A stretch of DNA of 64,000 nt from Lepus europaeus (Eukaryota > Chordata > Mammalia > Lagomorpha > Leporidae). Location of the stretch: contig NC_084834.1 in NCBI RefSeq assembly GCF_033115175.1, forward strand, positions 78,574,462 through 78,638,461. Direction: 5' to 3'. Shown here piece after piece: positions 23,881 through 36,396 of this stretch (the first letter of the stretch is position 1; each line of letters begins with the position of its first letter). The notes beneath the pieces were generated by a model. It saw nothing but the letters and a program-made list of their open reading frames with translations, was not told where the DNA came from and made no database searches. A program made the position numbers and the translations under genes.

Positions 23881-25260
23881 TTTTTAAACTTTAATAAATA
23901 TAAATTTCCAAAGTACAACTTTTGGATTATAGCGGCTTTTTCCCCCATAATCTCCCTCCCACCCGCAACCATCCCATCTCCCGCTCCCTCTCCCATCCAT
24001 TCACATCAAGATTCATTTTCTTTTTCTTTCTTTTTCTTTTTTTTTTTTTTTTTTTTTTTTTTTGAGAGGCAGAGTTAGTGAGAGAGAGAGAGAGACAGAA
24101 AGAAAGGTCTTCCTTCTGTTGGTTCACCACCCAAATGGCCGCCACGGCCAGCACTGCACCGATCCAAAGCCAGGAGCCAGGAGCTTCCTCCTGGTCTCCC
24201 GTGCGGGTGCAAGGCCCAAGGACTTGGGCCATCCTCCGCTGCCTTCCCGGCCACAGCAGAGAGCTGGACTGGAAGAGGAGCAACCGGGACAGAACCGGCA
24301 CCCCAACTGGGACTAGAACCCGGAATGCCGGCGCCACAGGCAGAGGATTAGCCTAGTGAGCCATGGCGCTGGCCTAGATTCATTTTCAATTATCTTTATA
24401 TAGAGATCAATTTAGTATATACTAAGTAAAGATTTCACAATTTGCACCCACACAGAAACACAAAGTATAAAGTACTGTTTGAGTAGTAGTTTTACCGTTA
24501 ATTCACATAGTACAACACATTAAGGACAGAGATCCTAATGGAGAGTAAATGCACAGTGACTCCTGTTGTTGATATAATAATTGACACTCTTATTTATGAC
24601 ATCAGTAATCACCGGAGGCTCTTGTCATGAGCTGCCAAGGCTATGGAAGCCTCTTGAGTTCGCCAACTCCTATCTTATTTAGATAAGACTATGGCCAAAG
24701 TGGAAATTCTCTCCTCCCTTCAAAGAAAGGTACCTCCTTCTTTGATGGCCCCTTCTTTCCACTGGGATCTCACAGAGATCTTTCATTTAGGTTTTTTGTG
24801 GGTTTTTTTGTTTGTTTTGTTTTGTTTTTGCCAGAGTGTCTTGGCTTTCTATGCCTACAATACTCTCTTGGGTTTTTTAGCCATATCCGAATACCTTAAG
24901 GGCTGATTCTGAAGCCAGAGTGCTGTTTAGGACATCTGCCATTCTGTGAGTCTGCTTTGTATCCCGCTTCCCATGTTGGATCATTCTCTCCTTTTTAATT
25001 CTATCAGTTAGTATTAGCAGACAGTAGTCTTATTTATGTGATCCTTTTGACTCTTAATCCTATCATTATGATCAATTATGAACTGAAACTGATCACTTTG
25101 ACTAGTGAGATGGCATTGGTACATACCTCCTTGATGGGATTGAATTGGAATCTCCTGGCACATTTCTAACTCTAGCATTAGGGGTAAGTCCCATTGAGCA
25201 TGTGCCGAACTGTACATTGTGGAGGCTACGTTTAACAGAAAATTGTGGAGTCTAAAAATT
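23881..25260 (-). mobile_element. L1 3' end (5'-truncated), rabbit type, split by a CSINE
   Basis: TTAAACTTTAATAAATATAAATTTCC, the C-rich tract CCCATAATCTCCCTCCCACCC and ATTCATTTTCAATTATC, interrupted by a CSINE (24021-24375), then continuing to about 25260. 3' UTR only. Confidence 0.8.
24021..24375 (-). repeat. CSINE, young, TSD 12 bp
   Basis: Long T-rich tail, GAGAGGCAGAGTTAGTG, ending GAGCCATGGCGCTGGCC. Flanked by AGATTCATTTTC at 24009-24020 and 24376-24387 within the L1 3' UTR. Confidence 0.95.
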
Positions 25261-25467
25261 CTTGCAAAGGTATGTGCTAGCAAAGAGAAATGCTGTTACA
25301 CACTGGTAACTGTAAAGACAATAGTGAAAACACTTTTTAAAAACAAATAACACCTATCTTTGGTGGGAAAATCAAAGGTTTTTTTGTTTATATTTTTGTT
25401 TTCCAGTGTCCCTTAATGAATATTTGCTTTCTTTTTTTTTTTCTTCCATTACCAATCCCTTGTGATT
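25261..25467. other. Unassigned spacer between two L1 3' ends
   Basis: AT-rich, nothing recognised. The limit of the left L1 is uncertain by about 100 bp. Confidence 0.35.
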
Positions 25468-27182
25468 TTTTTTCCCAAGAAACCTTTTATTTAAGGTATA
25501 CAAACTTCATGCATGTTATATATACAAATTTAGGGAACATAGTGGTTCTTCCACCCTACCCTCCCTCCCACCCACACTCCCACCCTTCTTCTACCTCCCT
25601 CTCCTAGTCGCATTCTTATTTTATACTCATAAGATTAACTCTACACTATGTAAAAAGTTTAACAAATAGCATAAAAAAAAAAACACATTTTTCCTCAACA
25701 GTGAGCAAGTGCTGTTCAAACTCCTGGCATCTCAAAGTGTCAATTTCACTTCTATAGATTACATTTTAGGTACTTTGTTAGTTATCACAGATCAGGGAGA
25801 ACATATGGTATTTGTCCCTTTGGGACTGCCTTATTTCACTAAGTATAATATTTTCTAGTTGCATCCATTTTGTTGCAAATGATGAGATCTCTTCTTTTTT
25901 TTAACCACTGTATAGTATTCCATAGTGTACATACACCATAATTTCTTTATCCAGTCTTCAGTTTGTAGACATCTGGGTTGATTCCATATCTTCACTATTG
26001 CGAATTGAGCTGAAATGAACATAGGGGTACATATCACTCTTTAATATGCTGCTTTCTTTTCGTTTGAGTAAATTCCAGGAGTGAGATGGCTGGATTTAGA
26101 TGGTAGGTCTATATTCAGGTTTCTGAGGTATCTCCATACTGTCTTCCACAGTGGCTGCACATTCCCAACAGCAGTGGATTAGGGTACCTTTTTCCCCACA
26201 TCCTCGCCAGCATTTTGTTCTTTGTTGATTTCTGTATGAGAGACATTCTAACCGGGGTGAGGTGAAACCTCACTGTGGTTTTGATTTGCATTTCCTGATG
26301 GCTAGTGATCCTGAGCATTTTTTCATGTGTCTGTTGGCCATTTGAATTCCTCTTTTGAAAAATGTCTGCTTGGGGCCAGCACTCTGGCGTGCAGCTGGTT
26401 AACGCCCTGGCCTGAAGTGCCGGCATCCCATTTGGGCGCCAGTTCTAGTCCCAGCTGGTCCACTTCCCATCCAGCTCTGCTATGGCTTGGGAAAGCAGCA
26501 GAAGATGGCCCAAGACCTTGGGTCCCTGCACGCACGTGGGAGACCCAGAAGAAGCTCCTGGCTCCTGGCTTCGGATCCTCACAGCTCTGGCTGTTGCAGC
26601 CAATGGGGGAGTGAACCAGCAAATGGAAGACTTCTCTCTCTGCCTCTCCTCTCTCTGTGTACCTCTGACTTTCAAATAAAAATAAATCTTTAAAAATAAA
26701 AGAAGAAAAAGAAAAATGTCTGCTCACATCCTTTGCCCATTTCTTAACTGGATTGTTTGTTTTATTGTTGATTTTCTTGAGCTCTTTATAGATTGTTGAT
26801 ATTAATCCTTTATCAGTTGCATAGCTTGCAAATATTTTCTCCCATTATGTTGGTTGCCTGTTTGCTGAGTGTTTCTTTTGCAATGCAGAAGCTTCTCAAT
26901 TTGATATAATCCCATTTGTCAATTTTGGCTTTGATTGATCCTCTGGGATCTTTTCCAAGAACCCTTTGCCTGTGCCCATGTCTTGCAGGGTTTCCTCAAT
27001 GTTCTCTAGTAATTTGGTGGTATTGGGTTGTGGATTTAGGTCTTTGGTCCATTTTGAGCAGATTCTTTTGTAAGGTAAATGGTAGAGGTCTTGCTTCATA
27101 CTTCTGCACGTGGAAATCCAGTTTTCCCAGCACCATTTTGAAGAGACTGTCCTTGCTCCAAGGGAATATGTGCTTTCTTAAA
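25468..27182 (-). mobile_element. L1, 5'-truncated, ORF2 C-terminus plus 3' UTR
   Basis: Same family as the L1 at 9151. 3' UTR from CCTTTTATTTAAGGTATAC with the C-rich tract CTACCCTCCCTCCCACCC, then antisense ORF2 C-terminal sequence (short open frames at 26115 and 26896) to about 27182, where it is truncated. It retains the stretch missing from the 9151 copy. A CSINE is inserted at 26371-26710. Confidence 0.8.
26371..26710 (+). repeat. CSINE in L1, TSD 14 bp
   Basis: GGGGCCAGCACTCTGGCGTG head and tail AAATAAAAATAAATC. Flanked by perfect GAAAAATGTCTGCT at 26357-26370 and 26711-26724. Confidence 0.95.
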
Positions 27183-27515
27183 GGGGCATGGGGTGGCCAT
27201 GTGGGACAGCAGGTTAAGCCACAGCCTACAGCACCCTCATCCCATGTAGACACTTGTTCAAGTCCTCACTGCTCCACTTCCGGTCCTGCTCCCTGCTAAT
27301 GTGCCTGCGAGGGCCACAGAAGATGGCCTAAGACCTTGGACCCCTGCCACCCATGAGGGAAATCTGCAAGAAGCTCCTGGCTTCAGCCTGGGCCAGCCCC
27401 AATCAGTGAAGTCATTTGAGGAGTGAACCAGCAGTTAGAAGATCTTTCTCTCTCTCTCTCACTCTGCCTTTCAAATAAGTAAATAAATCATAAAAAAAAA
27501 ATTAAAAAATAAAAT
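27183..27515 (+). repeat. CSINE
   Basis: GGGGTGGCCATGTGGGACAGCAGG head, (CT)n near 27445-27461, tail CAAATAAGTAAATAAATC. Confidence 0.88.
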
Positions 27516-27547
27516 GGAGGAGGGAAGTCATATTAAAAAGAAACAGC

Positions 27548-27877
27548 GGGGCCAGCACTGTGGTGCAGCGGGTTAAAGTCCTGGCCTGAAGCACCAACGT
27601 ACCATATGGGTGCTGGTTCTAGTCTGAGCTGCTCCACTTCCAGTCCAGCTCTCTGCTATGGCCTGGGATAGCAGTAGAAGATGGCCCAAGTCCTTGGGCC
27701 CTGTACCCACATGGGAGACCTGGAGGAAGCTCCTGGTTCCTGGCTTTGGATTAGCACAGCTCTGGCTGTTGAGACTATCTGGGGAGTGAACCAGCAGATG
27801 GAAGACCTCTCTCTCTGTCTCTACCTCTCTCTGTAACTCTGTCTTTCAAATAAATAAAAATGAACCTTTTTTTTAAA
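27548..27877 (+). repeat. CSINE, TSD 13 bp
   Basis: GGGGCCAGCACTGTGGTGCAGCGG head. Flanked by AAAAAGAAACAGC at 27535-27547 and 27878-27890. Confidence 0.94.
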
Positions 27878-27960
27878 AAAAAGAAACAGCATTCCTTCAA
27901 TTTATATAATATGCTATTTCTAACAATACAAATCCTTATAATTTTTCCAAAATTTTGTTT

Positions 27961-28262
27961 CTTTTTTTAAATTTATTTTTCTATGGTTATTTATTTGAAA
28001 GACAGAGAGCCAGACCAAGAGACAGAGAGAGATTTCTCATCTGCTGTTTCACTCTCCAAATGCCCCAGGGCTGGGCCAGGCTGAAGTCAGGAGGTGTTGC
28101 CAGGAACTCAGAGATCTCCCAGTTGAGTGGCCGGACACAATGACTTGAGGTATCACCTACTGCTTCACAGGGTGGGCATTAGCAGGAAGCTGAAACGGAG
28201 AGAGGACTGAAGCCCAGGCATTCAAAGCAATAGCTTAACCACCACGGGTAACACCTGCTCCT
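27961..28262 (-). repeat. CSINE, old
   Basis: TTTTTTTAAATTTATTTTTC, TTATTTGAAAGACAGAGAGCC, and ending ACACCTGCTCC; many substitutions. Confidence 0.75.
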
Positions 28263-30187
28263 GTTTCTTTTTAATTAATTGCAAGTTCCAGATGTCAGTT
28301 CACTTTTAAAGATGGGGAATTTTACATCACACATCTCTAAAAAGTAATGTCTACGAAAGAGTTCTGGACACACGAGCCTGACAAATTTCTGAAACTATCT
28401 TCTCTACTTTTTGTAGGAAACATTTTTTATTCTACAATACTACCTCAAAATTGACTCAAATTTTGTGCTAATACAACAGTTCTACCATCTAAATGCAGTG
28501 CCCCAGATAAATATTAGCCAAGCACTTCAGAGCTTAATTGGAAATATGGGGTCCGTGTCTGGTTTCCTTCCCCACCAAATAACAAATGACAGTGGCAAGC
28601 AGCATTATCTGTTACCCTCTGAGGTTAGCAAGAGATACTGACGAGTCACCTGAATTGATTTCTGCTGACATGTTCTATAATGGATTACAAATAGCTTCTG
28701 AGATTGATGACACAGGAAAGTTGAGCTGAAAGTAATATTTTCTAAAGTGAGTTTGGATATAGTATAAAATAAGCACCATTCTAGCTTTCTGCCTTGAGTG
28801 TTTGTGATAAATCTAAAACAAATGGAAACCGAGTAATTAGAGTTAGACAAATAGTCATAAATTGTGAGATACTTGACATATACATTAACACCAAAGCCTC
28901 ATTGCACATTTTGTGCTTTATTTTTCATTTTAACTGTAAAAGTAATGCATCGTCTACAGGCTGGCAGGATCTAAAACATGGACAATTGATTGCCCAGGAA
29001 CATAGCACTTATATGTAAGGAAATAGCCTTTTCTGCTTTTGCTCATAGCAACCCTCTTGGCAAAAAGAGGAAAGAAGCAAGGGGAAATTCAGTTCTTTCA
29101 CACCTTCCAGTTTAGGCTCAGATTACACAGAATGGTTTGTTGTGTCTTCCAAGTAGAGAGTAGAAAGAGGGCTATACTCTACCAACCTGCTTTGGAAATG
29201 AGATTTATAAATGCATCAGCTTTCTATGAGCCCCATCCAGCTGTTCTTTCACACTAGTTGGTGGTACACTCACTCACTTGAAGTGAGCTTACTGATTTCC
29301 GTTGCTTCCTTTCTTAGCAAATGGTCCTTTTAAATCATTGCTTTCTGTTAGTCTATTTGCATAGCTTTATGTCTCTCAGAGGAACACACACCATGTAGCA
29401 TATAAATTAAGAATTTTATAGCATCCATTCATAGGCCTTGATTTATGGCAGGACTCCATTTCAGCTTTATTCTGGGCGTGTCTAAAACCAGTGTAAGAGG
29501 TGAAAGCTATGGGGGCCAGCGCAGAAGTCTCAAAAGAAAGGTCAGGCATCCTATGAAGGTCAGAATGTCCTTGTGAGAATGCCACTTCATCCAACTATGA
29601 CTACAGCTGTTGATCTGAGAATGACCAGCGTGACTGTGTGATACTACTTGATGGAGTGTCTCTTGGTAATTCAAAAAGTGGTCGTGTGCAGCCTGCGATT
29701 GCATAAGCCATCTACTTTGTTTTACCCCAGTCTCCTCAGTCTCAGATGAACAGTACAAGTCAGCCTCTTTCCTTACCTAGCAGTTAAATCACATTTCTTC
29801 TCAAAACACTTTCTGAATTTAGGCAAGTTTTTTTCAGTAGTAGTCTTTAAAAAAATTTTAGTAATGCATCACTAGGGATTCTTAAGTAATTTTATGTTCA
29901 TTTCTTATGTTTGCTACTCATTACTATTTATTCTGTGTATTCTGATATATTTTTATAAAGATTAATAAGATAGGCTTCCAATTCTTAACATTTCATCTAT
30001 AAATATTTCATTCTGTAATTTATACAACCTAAATAGGACATGATGATAAAATGCTTTCAGAGGGCCATTATTAGTGAACCTGCTCTTTAGGCTTCCATTG
30101 TCTTGGAATATAAACAAAAATAGAGGTCTTTGAACAGAATAATCCTATATTCCTGATAGTCTGGAATATTGGATAATATTGAAGAAA
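28263..30187. other. Unassigned intergenic DNA (1.9 kb)
   Basis: The longest stretch without a recognised repeat in this part. Only short open frames with no recognised similarity. It could hold conserved non-coding DNA; conservation cannot be judged from one sequence. Confidence 0.45.
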
Positions 30188-30197
30188 AGTATTTTCT

Positions 30198-30957
30198 TTT
30201 TTTTTTTAACTTTTATTTAATGAATATAAATTTCCAGTGTACAGCTTATGGATTACAATGGCTTCCCCCCCCCCATAACTTCCCTCCCACCCGCAACCCT
30301 CCCCTCTCCCGCTCCCTCTCCCCTTCCATTTGCACCAAGATTCATTTTCAATTCTCTTTATATACAGAAGATCAATTTAGTATAAAGATTTCAACAGTTT
30401 GCACCCACATAGAAACACAAAGTGAAACATACTGTTTGAGTACTAGTTATAGCATTAAATCACAATGTACAGCACACTAAGGACAGAGATCCCACATGAG
30501 GAGCAAGTGCACAGTGGCTCCAGTTGTTGACCCAACAAATTGACACTCTAGTTTATGGCGCCAGTAACCACCCTAGGCTCTAGTCATGAGTTGCCAAGGC
30601 TATGGAAGCCTTCCAAGTTTACCGACTCTGATCATATTTAGACAAGGTCATAAAAGACAGAGTGAGGATAGTAACCAATGATCCTAAGAGTGGCATTTAC
30701 CAGGTTTGAACAATTATACAGCATTAAGTGGGGAAGAGGACCATCAGTACACACATGTTGGGAGTAGAGCCATTGGTGGTAGAGTAGAGGTTATGATTAC
30801 AAAGGAATGAGGCCCAAGTGCACTAGACAGGGCCTAGAACAAAGGACAGAGTCATTATTAGAGGAGCTAAGAAAGGTGCTGTCTAAGCTACAATTAAGTT
30901 TTCTGATTGAGAGGCAAATAGAACCTGATAGAAGGGGCTTGATAATAATCTGGTGGG
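30198..30957 (-). mobile_element. L1 3' end, short and young, TSD 10 bp
   Basis: Poly-T, AACTTTTATTTAATGAATATAAATTTCC, the C-rich tract CCCCATAACTTCCCTCCCACCC, GATCAATTTAG, up to GATAATAATCTGGTGGG. Flanked by AGTATTTTCT at 30188-30197 and 30958-30967. Nearly identical in its shared part to the plus-strand L1 at 53843-54941. The 5' truncation point is exact because similarity stops at the TSD. Confidence 0.88.
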
Positions 30958-30967
30958 AGTATTTTCT

Positions 30968-31355
30968 GTAATAAAATCTCTCCCTTTGCTTTCACTTGAG
31001 ACATGTGATAACTTTGTAGCATTATTGAAATAATCTTCCTTAGTAACACTGTTAGTAATATTCAGAGATTGAAATGGAATCAACAGCTGAGTGGGGATGT
31101 CGCTGACTTAACTGGAGAGTTATATATCTGCCTTAACTTAGAAAATAAGAGAGAGCTCCTCATATAAAGGAGTTTCATAGCATGCAAGAAGAGAGCTCTA
31201 GCTCATGATATTAGTAAAACAAAAAGTGTTTGTATTCATGGTATTTAAAGACTGGCTGTAATACAAAGAATCCTGTACCAGGTTGTATCTGTGATGATTT
31301 AGGATATTTGAAAAGGCAGATGATTGATTTTGAGGGACAGGAGGGCCTTTTGGAG
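30968..31355. other. Unassigned intergenic DNA
   Basis: Nothing recognised. Confidence 0.4.
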
Positions 31356-31393
31356 TGTGTTAGTTTGCTAGGGTTGCAATAAAAAAAATACCG
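31356..31393 (+). mobile_element. Mammalian LTR-like repeat, left part
   Basis: GTGTTAGTTTGCTAGGGTTGCAATAAAAAAAATACC is the start of an ancient MaLR/ERVL-like LTR. It is split by two CSINEs and resumes at 32048. Subfamily not named. Confidence 0.55.
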
Positions 31394-31696
31394 GGGGCCG
31401 GCACTGTGGCGTAGTGGGTAAAGTCGCTGCCTCAAGTGCTGGCATCCCACATGGGATGCTCCAGGACTCTCTGCTATGGCCTGTGAAAGCAGTAGAAGAT
31501 GGCCCAAGTCCTTAGGCCCCTTCACCCACTTGGGAGACCGGAAGTAGCTCCTGGCTCCTGACTCCTGGCTTCAGACTGGCACAATTCTGGCTGTTGTGAC
31601 CATCTGGGGAGTGAAACAGCGGATGGAAGACCTTTCTCTCTCTTTCTGCCTCTACCTTTATGTAACTCTGCCTTTCAAATAACTAAATAAATCTTT
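31394..31696 (+). repeat. CSINE
   Basis: GGGGGCCGGCACTGTGGCGTAGTGG head; a short deletion after the B box. Flanks AAAAAAATAC on both sides suggest the TSD. Confidence 0.92.
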
Positions 31697-31716
31697 AAAA
31701 AAATACTATAGACAGA

Positions 31717-32047
31717 GGCTGGTGTTGGAATGTGGAAGATAAAGCCACCACCTGCAATTCCAGCATCCCATATGGGTGCTGGTTCAAGTCCTGGCTCCTC
31801 CACTTCTGATCCAGCTTCCTGGTAATACACCTGGGAGAGCAGCAGAAGATGGCCCAAGTCCTTGTGCCCTTGCATTCACATGGGAGACCCACAGAAAGCT
31901 CCTGACTCCTTGCTTTTTCCTGGCCCAGCCCCAGCCATTGCAGCCATTTGGGACGGAGGGGAACCAGCAGATGGAAGATCTTTCTATCTCACCCTCTCTT
32001 TCTCTCTGTAACTCTACTTTCAAAGAAATAAAATAAATCTTAAAAAA
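31717..32047 (+). repeat. CSINE
   Basis: AGAGGCTGGTGTTGGAATGTGG head, tail CAAAGAAATAAAATAAATC. Same target region as its neighbour. Confidence 0.9.
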
Positions 32048-32398
32048 CAAAAAACACAACTATAGTCAGCATGGTTAAACAACAGAAGTTTGGCTAGAAG
32101 TCGTAAAGCAAGACATGTGGAGGTTTAGTTTCATCTGAAACTTTTTCTCTGGCTTATACATGACCACCTTCTCGCTGTATCCTCACTTAGTCATCTCTCA
32201 GTCTGCATTTTCTGTCTCTTAGTCTCTTCTTATACCAACAGCTGTCATACTGGATTAGGGCCCACTCATATGATCATTTTTAACTTTAATTATGTCCTTA
32301 ATAGTTCCTTCTTCAAAAACAGCCATATTCCAAGGTGCTAGAATTTAGAATTCAAGGTATGAATTTGGGGAGAGGACTCAAGTCAGCCGATAACATTG
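32048..32398 (+). mobile_element. Mammalian LTR-like repeat, right part
   Basis: GGTTAAACAACAGAAGTTTGGC, CACCTTCTCGCTGTATCCTC, ATACTGGATTAGGGCCCACTC and AAGGTATGAATTTGGGG occur in the order of an ancient MaLR/ERVL-like LTR. No coding part. Confidence 0.55.
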
Positions 32399-32689
32399 GG
32401 AAATACACCGTCCTACATCTTTCAGAATCTAGATCCGGGAGATGCAGAAGCAGTTGCATTGTTTCCTAGTGGATAATCTTGATTATTCACATGGTAATCT
32501 AAGAGGTCCAGGGCAAGATGCTTCAACAACACCTTTCCAGACACAGCAATATTTGTAAATGGCTACACAGGCAGAAGAGTCAGTTACTGTTGTATCAGTT
32601 TTTAGTAAAAATCAGTAAAGATTTACAGTATTTTCTTCCCAGAGCCTTTGTCAAAGTTGTTTGGGCCATTTCACTAAATATCAATAACC
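32399..32689. other. Unassigned intergenic DNA
   Basis: Nothing recognised. Confidence 0.4.
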
Positions 32690-32990
32690 AAGGGCTGGCA
32701 TTTGGAGCAGTCATTAAGTTGCCACTTGAGACATCCATATTGGAGTGCCTGGGTTCAAGTTCTGGCTCTGTTCCCAGTTTCAGCTTCTTCCTAATGTCCT
32801 TCCTGAGAAGCAACAGATAATGGCCCAAGTCCTACCACCCATGTGGGAGATCCAGAATGAGTTTCAGTCTCCTGGCTTCATCTGGACCTTACCTTAGCTG
32901 TTGTGCACATTTGGGAAGTGAACCAGCAAATGAAAGATCTTTGTGTGCTTCTCTTTCCCACCCCTTTCAAATAAATAATTAGTTTAATAA
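32690..32990 (+). repeat. CSINE, old
   Basis: AAGGGCTGGCATTTGGAGCAG head, GGGTTCAAGTTCTGG at the B box, tail CAAATAAATAATTAG. Confidence 0.8.
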
Positions 32991-33084
32991 AAGTATGTCA
33001 GTGTCTAAACCATTTATATGGTTAGAACATCTCAACCACATATGCATGAACAAATTTATAAACATTATTAAGGAAATGGAGGCT

Positions 33085-33390
33085 TTGTGTGGTATATTTT
33101 CAGAATAAATAACTATCATAACAAATAGTCCCAAAATATTGATGTTACATTTTATATATCTTCTTTGTGCCAGATCTAATAGACGTTTCTGGCTGGGAAG
33201 TTCTGGTCAGTTTTTCTCTAAGGCTCAGTCAGAGAACCAGGCACTTGCCATCTGAAATAGGTGGGTTCCAAGGTTCCCCTAGAAGGAGAAGAGAGCACAG
33301 GGAAGGCAGAAGAGATCCTTGGCCTCCTTGACCTGGGTGTGAAGGACATCAGTTTGGTTCACATTGGCTAGAATCAATCATGTGCCCTAC
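33085..33390 (+). repeat. Possible LTR-like remnant
   Basis: GGCTGGGAAGTTCTGGTCAG, CTCTAAGGCTCAGTCAG and CATTGGCTAGAATCAATCATG recall an ancient mammalian LTR, but the order is incomplete. Confidence 0.3.
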
Positions 33391-33483
33391 TTGGGTTTAT
33401 TAGAATTAAAAACATATAGTGCTTAGCTGGTGATCTGCTTCCCAGTGAGAACTCTAGAGCTGGAACACACAGTAAGAATTTAC

Positions 33484-33795
33484 TTTGAGTATTTATTTAT
33501 TGACTTATTTGAGTGATAGAATAAAAGAGCACTTCTAATCTACTGGTTCACTCCCCAAGTGCCCACAATAGCTGGAAATGGGCCAGGGCCAAAGTTGAGG
33601 CCAAGACCTCAATCCAGATTTCCCATATGGGTGGCAGGAACTCAATTATTTGTATCATCACTACTGCCTCCCTGAGTCTGCAATTAACAGGAAGCTGGAG
33701 TCAAGCCAGAGCTGGGAATCAAACCTAGGCACTCTAATAAAGGATACAGGCATACTAACCTACATTTCAACTGCTCAGCCAAATGTCTGCTTCCA
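33484..33795 (-). repeat. CSINE, old
   Basis: GTATTTATTTATTGACTTATTTGAG, CTACTGGTTCACTCCCCAAGTGCC, ending GCCAAATGTCTGCTTCC. Confidence 0.78.
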
Positions 33796-33884
33796 GAATT
33801 AGAATCTTTGGTGGTTTGTTAGCTACTAGTCTGTTACACACAGCAGCTCTGATAAAAGTCTGTTTTAATTCAGTTAACTTGGAA

Positions 33885-34088
33885 AGACAGTGGTTAAAAG
33901 CCAGATGACCTGCCTAGAATCCTAGTTCTGCTGATTACTGGCTATGTGACTCTGGAAATACTGCCAGGCTCTAACCACCTTAGCTTTCTTATCTATAAAA
34001 TGGGAATATTATTTTGAAGTTTGAACAGGGTAACTGTAAAGCACTAGGAATATTGTCTGGCCCACAGCTGGTGTGTTGTTAAGTGTTA
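33885..34088 (+). repeat. MIR SINE
   Basis: GACAGTGGTTAAAAGCC, GTTCTGCTGATTACTGGCTATGTGAC, TTATCTATAAAATGGGAATA and GTAAAGCACTAGGAATATTGTC follow MIR from A box to core and 3' end. Confidence 0.87.
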
Positions 34089-34660
34089 ACTGTCTTCTAC
34101 CCTGCAACAACCATGACTCTGCGAGGTGGGCTCAGACAGGCTGGAGAATCCCTAGCCCTGGTTGCAGGTTGGACCAGGGAGAAGTGATATCAGATGGTGA
34201 TAGCTCTGCCCCAAAGAGGTAGCCATAAATGATGGACCAATACTCTCTCTTGTAATGCTGAGTGTACAACACACAGAAAAGGTCAGCAGTTTGTTGTAGG
34301 GGTAAAATTCAAAAAATGAAAAGAACAAAGCCAACCAGCACCCAGAGAAAAGGCAGTGATCAGAAGCCATGAGACAATGAAAGCCAAGAGTAGTCAGAAA
34401 CCATGAATGGCAAAAGCTAAGAATGACAATAGAGAGAAGTCAGTTCATTGCTCAGTAGCAGGAACAATGGCTACTCTCAGTAGAGAGTAGCTGAGTCACC
34501 AGAATGGTATAGAATGGCAATGGGGACCCACAGCAGTTAAGAACACAATGGCAAGAACTGATAATAGCCTGAGTGATCTTCCAGGTTTGTTCCAGTGAGG
34601 CAAGTAGGACCAGCTGCAAGACAGATACTTGTCATCTTCACTTAAAAGCCCATTACTTGG
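34089..34660. other. Unassigned intergenic DNA
   Basis: Nothing recognised; moderately purine-rich from 34350 on. Confidence 0.4.
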
Positions 34661-34838
34661 CCGGCGCCGTGGCTCACTAGGCTAATCCTTCGCCTGCGGC
34701 GCCGGCACACCAGGTTCTAGTCCCTGTCGGGGCACCGGATTCTGTCCCGGCTGCCCCTCTTCCAGGCCAGCTCTCTGCTGTGGCCCGGGAGTGCAGTGGA
34801 GGATGGCCCAGGTCCTTGGGTCCTGCACCCCATGGGAG
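34661..34838 (+). repeat. CSINE 5' half, 3' end missing
   Basis: GGCCGGCGCCGTGGCTCACTAGG through CCTGCACCCCATGGGAG is close to the young consensus. It then stops; there is no CT stretch, AATAAA tail or poly-A. Loss of the 3' half must follow insertion, or reflect an unusual event. Confidence 0.92.
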
Positions 34839-36396
34839 TGCCTTTGCATGTAATTCTCCTGAAATAATCCTGCTACCAAAGCCACAATTGATATGAACAA
34901 TGGCAGTAATCTGATTCAAGAAACTATAACCCATTGTTCAGTCGATAACACAGGAAATCTCTGTCTGATGGGGATAGCTAATTAGACTTATACCATTTTT
35001 TCTTGGGAGATGTCCAATTGGTAGCAAAGGCAAAAACTGGAAGATAAAGTAGAGAAAACATCATTAGTAGACATATGCAAATAGAAGCCAAGAAGAAGAA
35101 GCTAAAGTAGCAGGTGTTCCTACTACTGAGCAAAAAAGAGGGTCAGTTTATTGGTGGCAGCAAGGGGAGCACAGACACAGAATGGGTGGATGTGTACCCA
35201 GTTCCTGGAAGTTTATAAAGGAACTCCCAGTTCTTAAGTCATGCTTTGTCTCTTTGAAGCTTGGTATTCTGTGTTTATCTCTAGATAGTCTTGACCCTAC
35301 TAGACTTTAATTACCCCCACACTGCTGCAATGAATTGTACCAGTTCAAAAGAATCTATACCAATTTGGATAAGTGGGAAAACATATTTGTTACCAGGCAT
35401 TCATAACAAAGCTAATAAAGTGATACTGACAATCAGAAATTAAAAAATTAAGAAAAATAAGCTAGCAAAAAGTCTAATTCTATGGGTACTGAACATAAAA
35501 TTTGAATCTGAACTTTCACGTTTCTAAGATAAAAACAAAAATGAAAACATTTTAAAATACTGAACTTCTTTATTTTTCCTTTACCTTCCTCTAACATAAG
35601 TAGATAAATTTGGCCTGTGCTTTCACTTTCAAAGTGAAATATGTAGTGAGGATGGACATTGAAGTTGCCTACAAATGTTCTGGGTTTTATTTCAAAAGGC
35701 TAATCCTCAGTAGAGAGAAATTCCAGGTAGAGATAAATGACTTGGAGAAAGATGAAGTCAAAGGAGTTCACTCAGTTTAGAAAAAAAAGGTTTCACACGC
35801 TCAATGAGGGACAGAGACACTGGGATTTTGGATATGGAGACCCAGATCATGCTCTGGGGTAATGCTAAGAGGAGACAAACTGACCCCCAAAGTGAATAAC
35901 TGTAGCAGGGTGCATGAGATCCTAGGCTTGCATTCTCATCCTTGAAAAAAATATTCATGCTGTGTACATGGTGCATAGTAGCAAAACGCTACTGGATCTG
36001 AAGGAAGAAAGCAGAAGGGAGCACGTCCAGGACTATGAAGTGGTGACCAATGACCAGCTGACTGTTACCACCTTGATGCCTTGGTACTACATAGGAACCC
36101 AGAACCATGAACGTCCCTGGGGAGTTTGGGAGTCAAGCTCCAAAAATGAATAAGGTTAATTTCTACATACCTGGTAAAATCAGGGCTAGGAGATACTTGG
36201 AATCAGGAAGCACCTTGATGTGGGACATTTTTTGTATATTTTATCTGGAACTGAGATTCACATTTACCCAACTGCTATTATCAGGAAAGAGAAAAGAACT
36301 TAACTCACTTCTGACTTTCAAATGAATCATAGTGGCTGCAATGACAGCTTCTTTCAAAGCCAAAATGTCATGCTAAGGAATCTTTAAGTAATGGGC
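34839..36396. other. Unassigned intergenic DNA (1.6 kb)
   Basis: No repeat recognised. Short open frames at 35758-35976 (-) and 35962-36153 (+) show no similarity I recognise. Confidence 0.4.
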
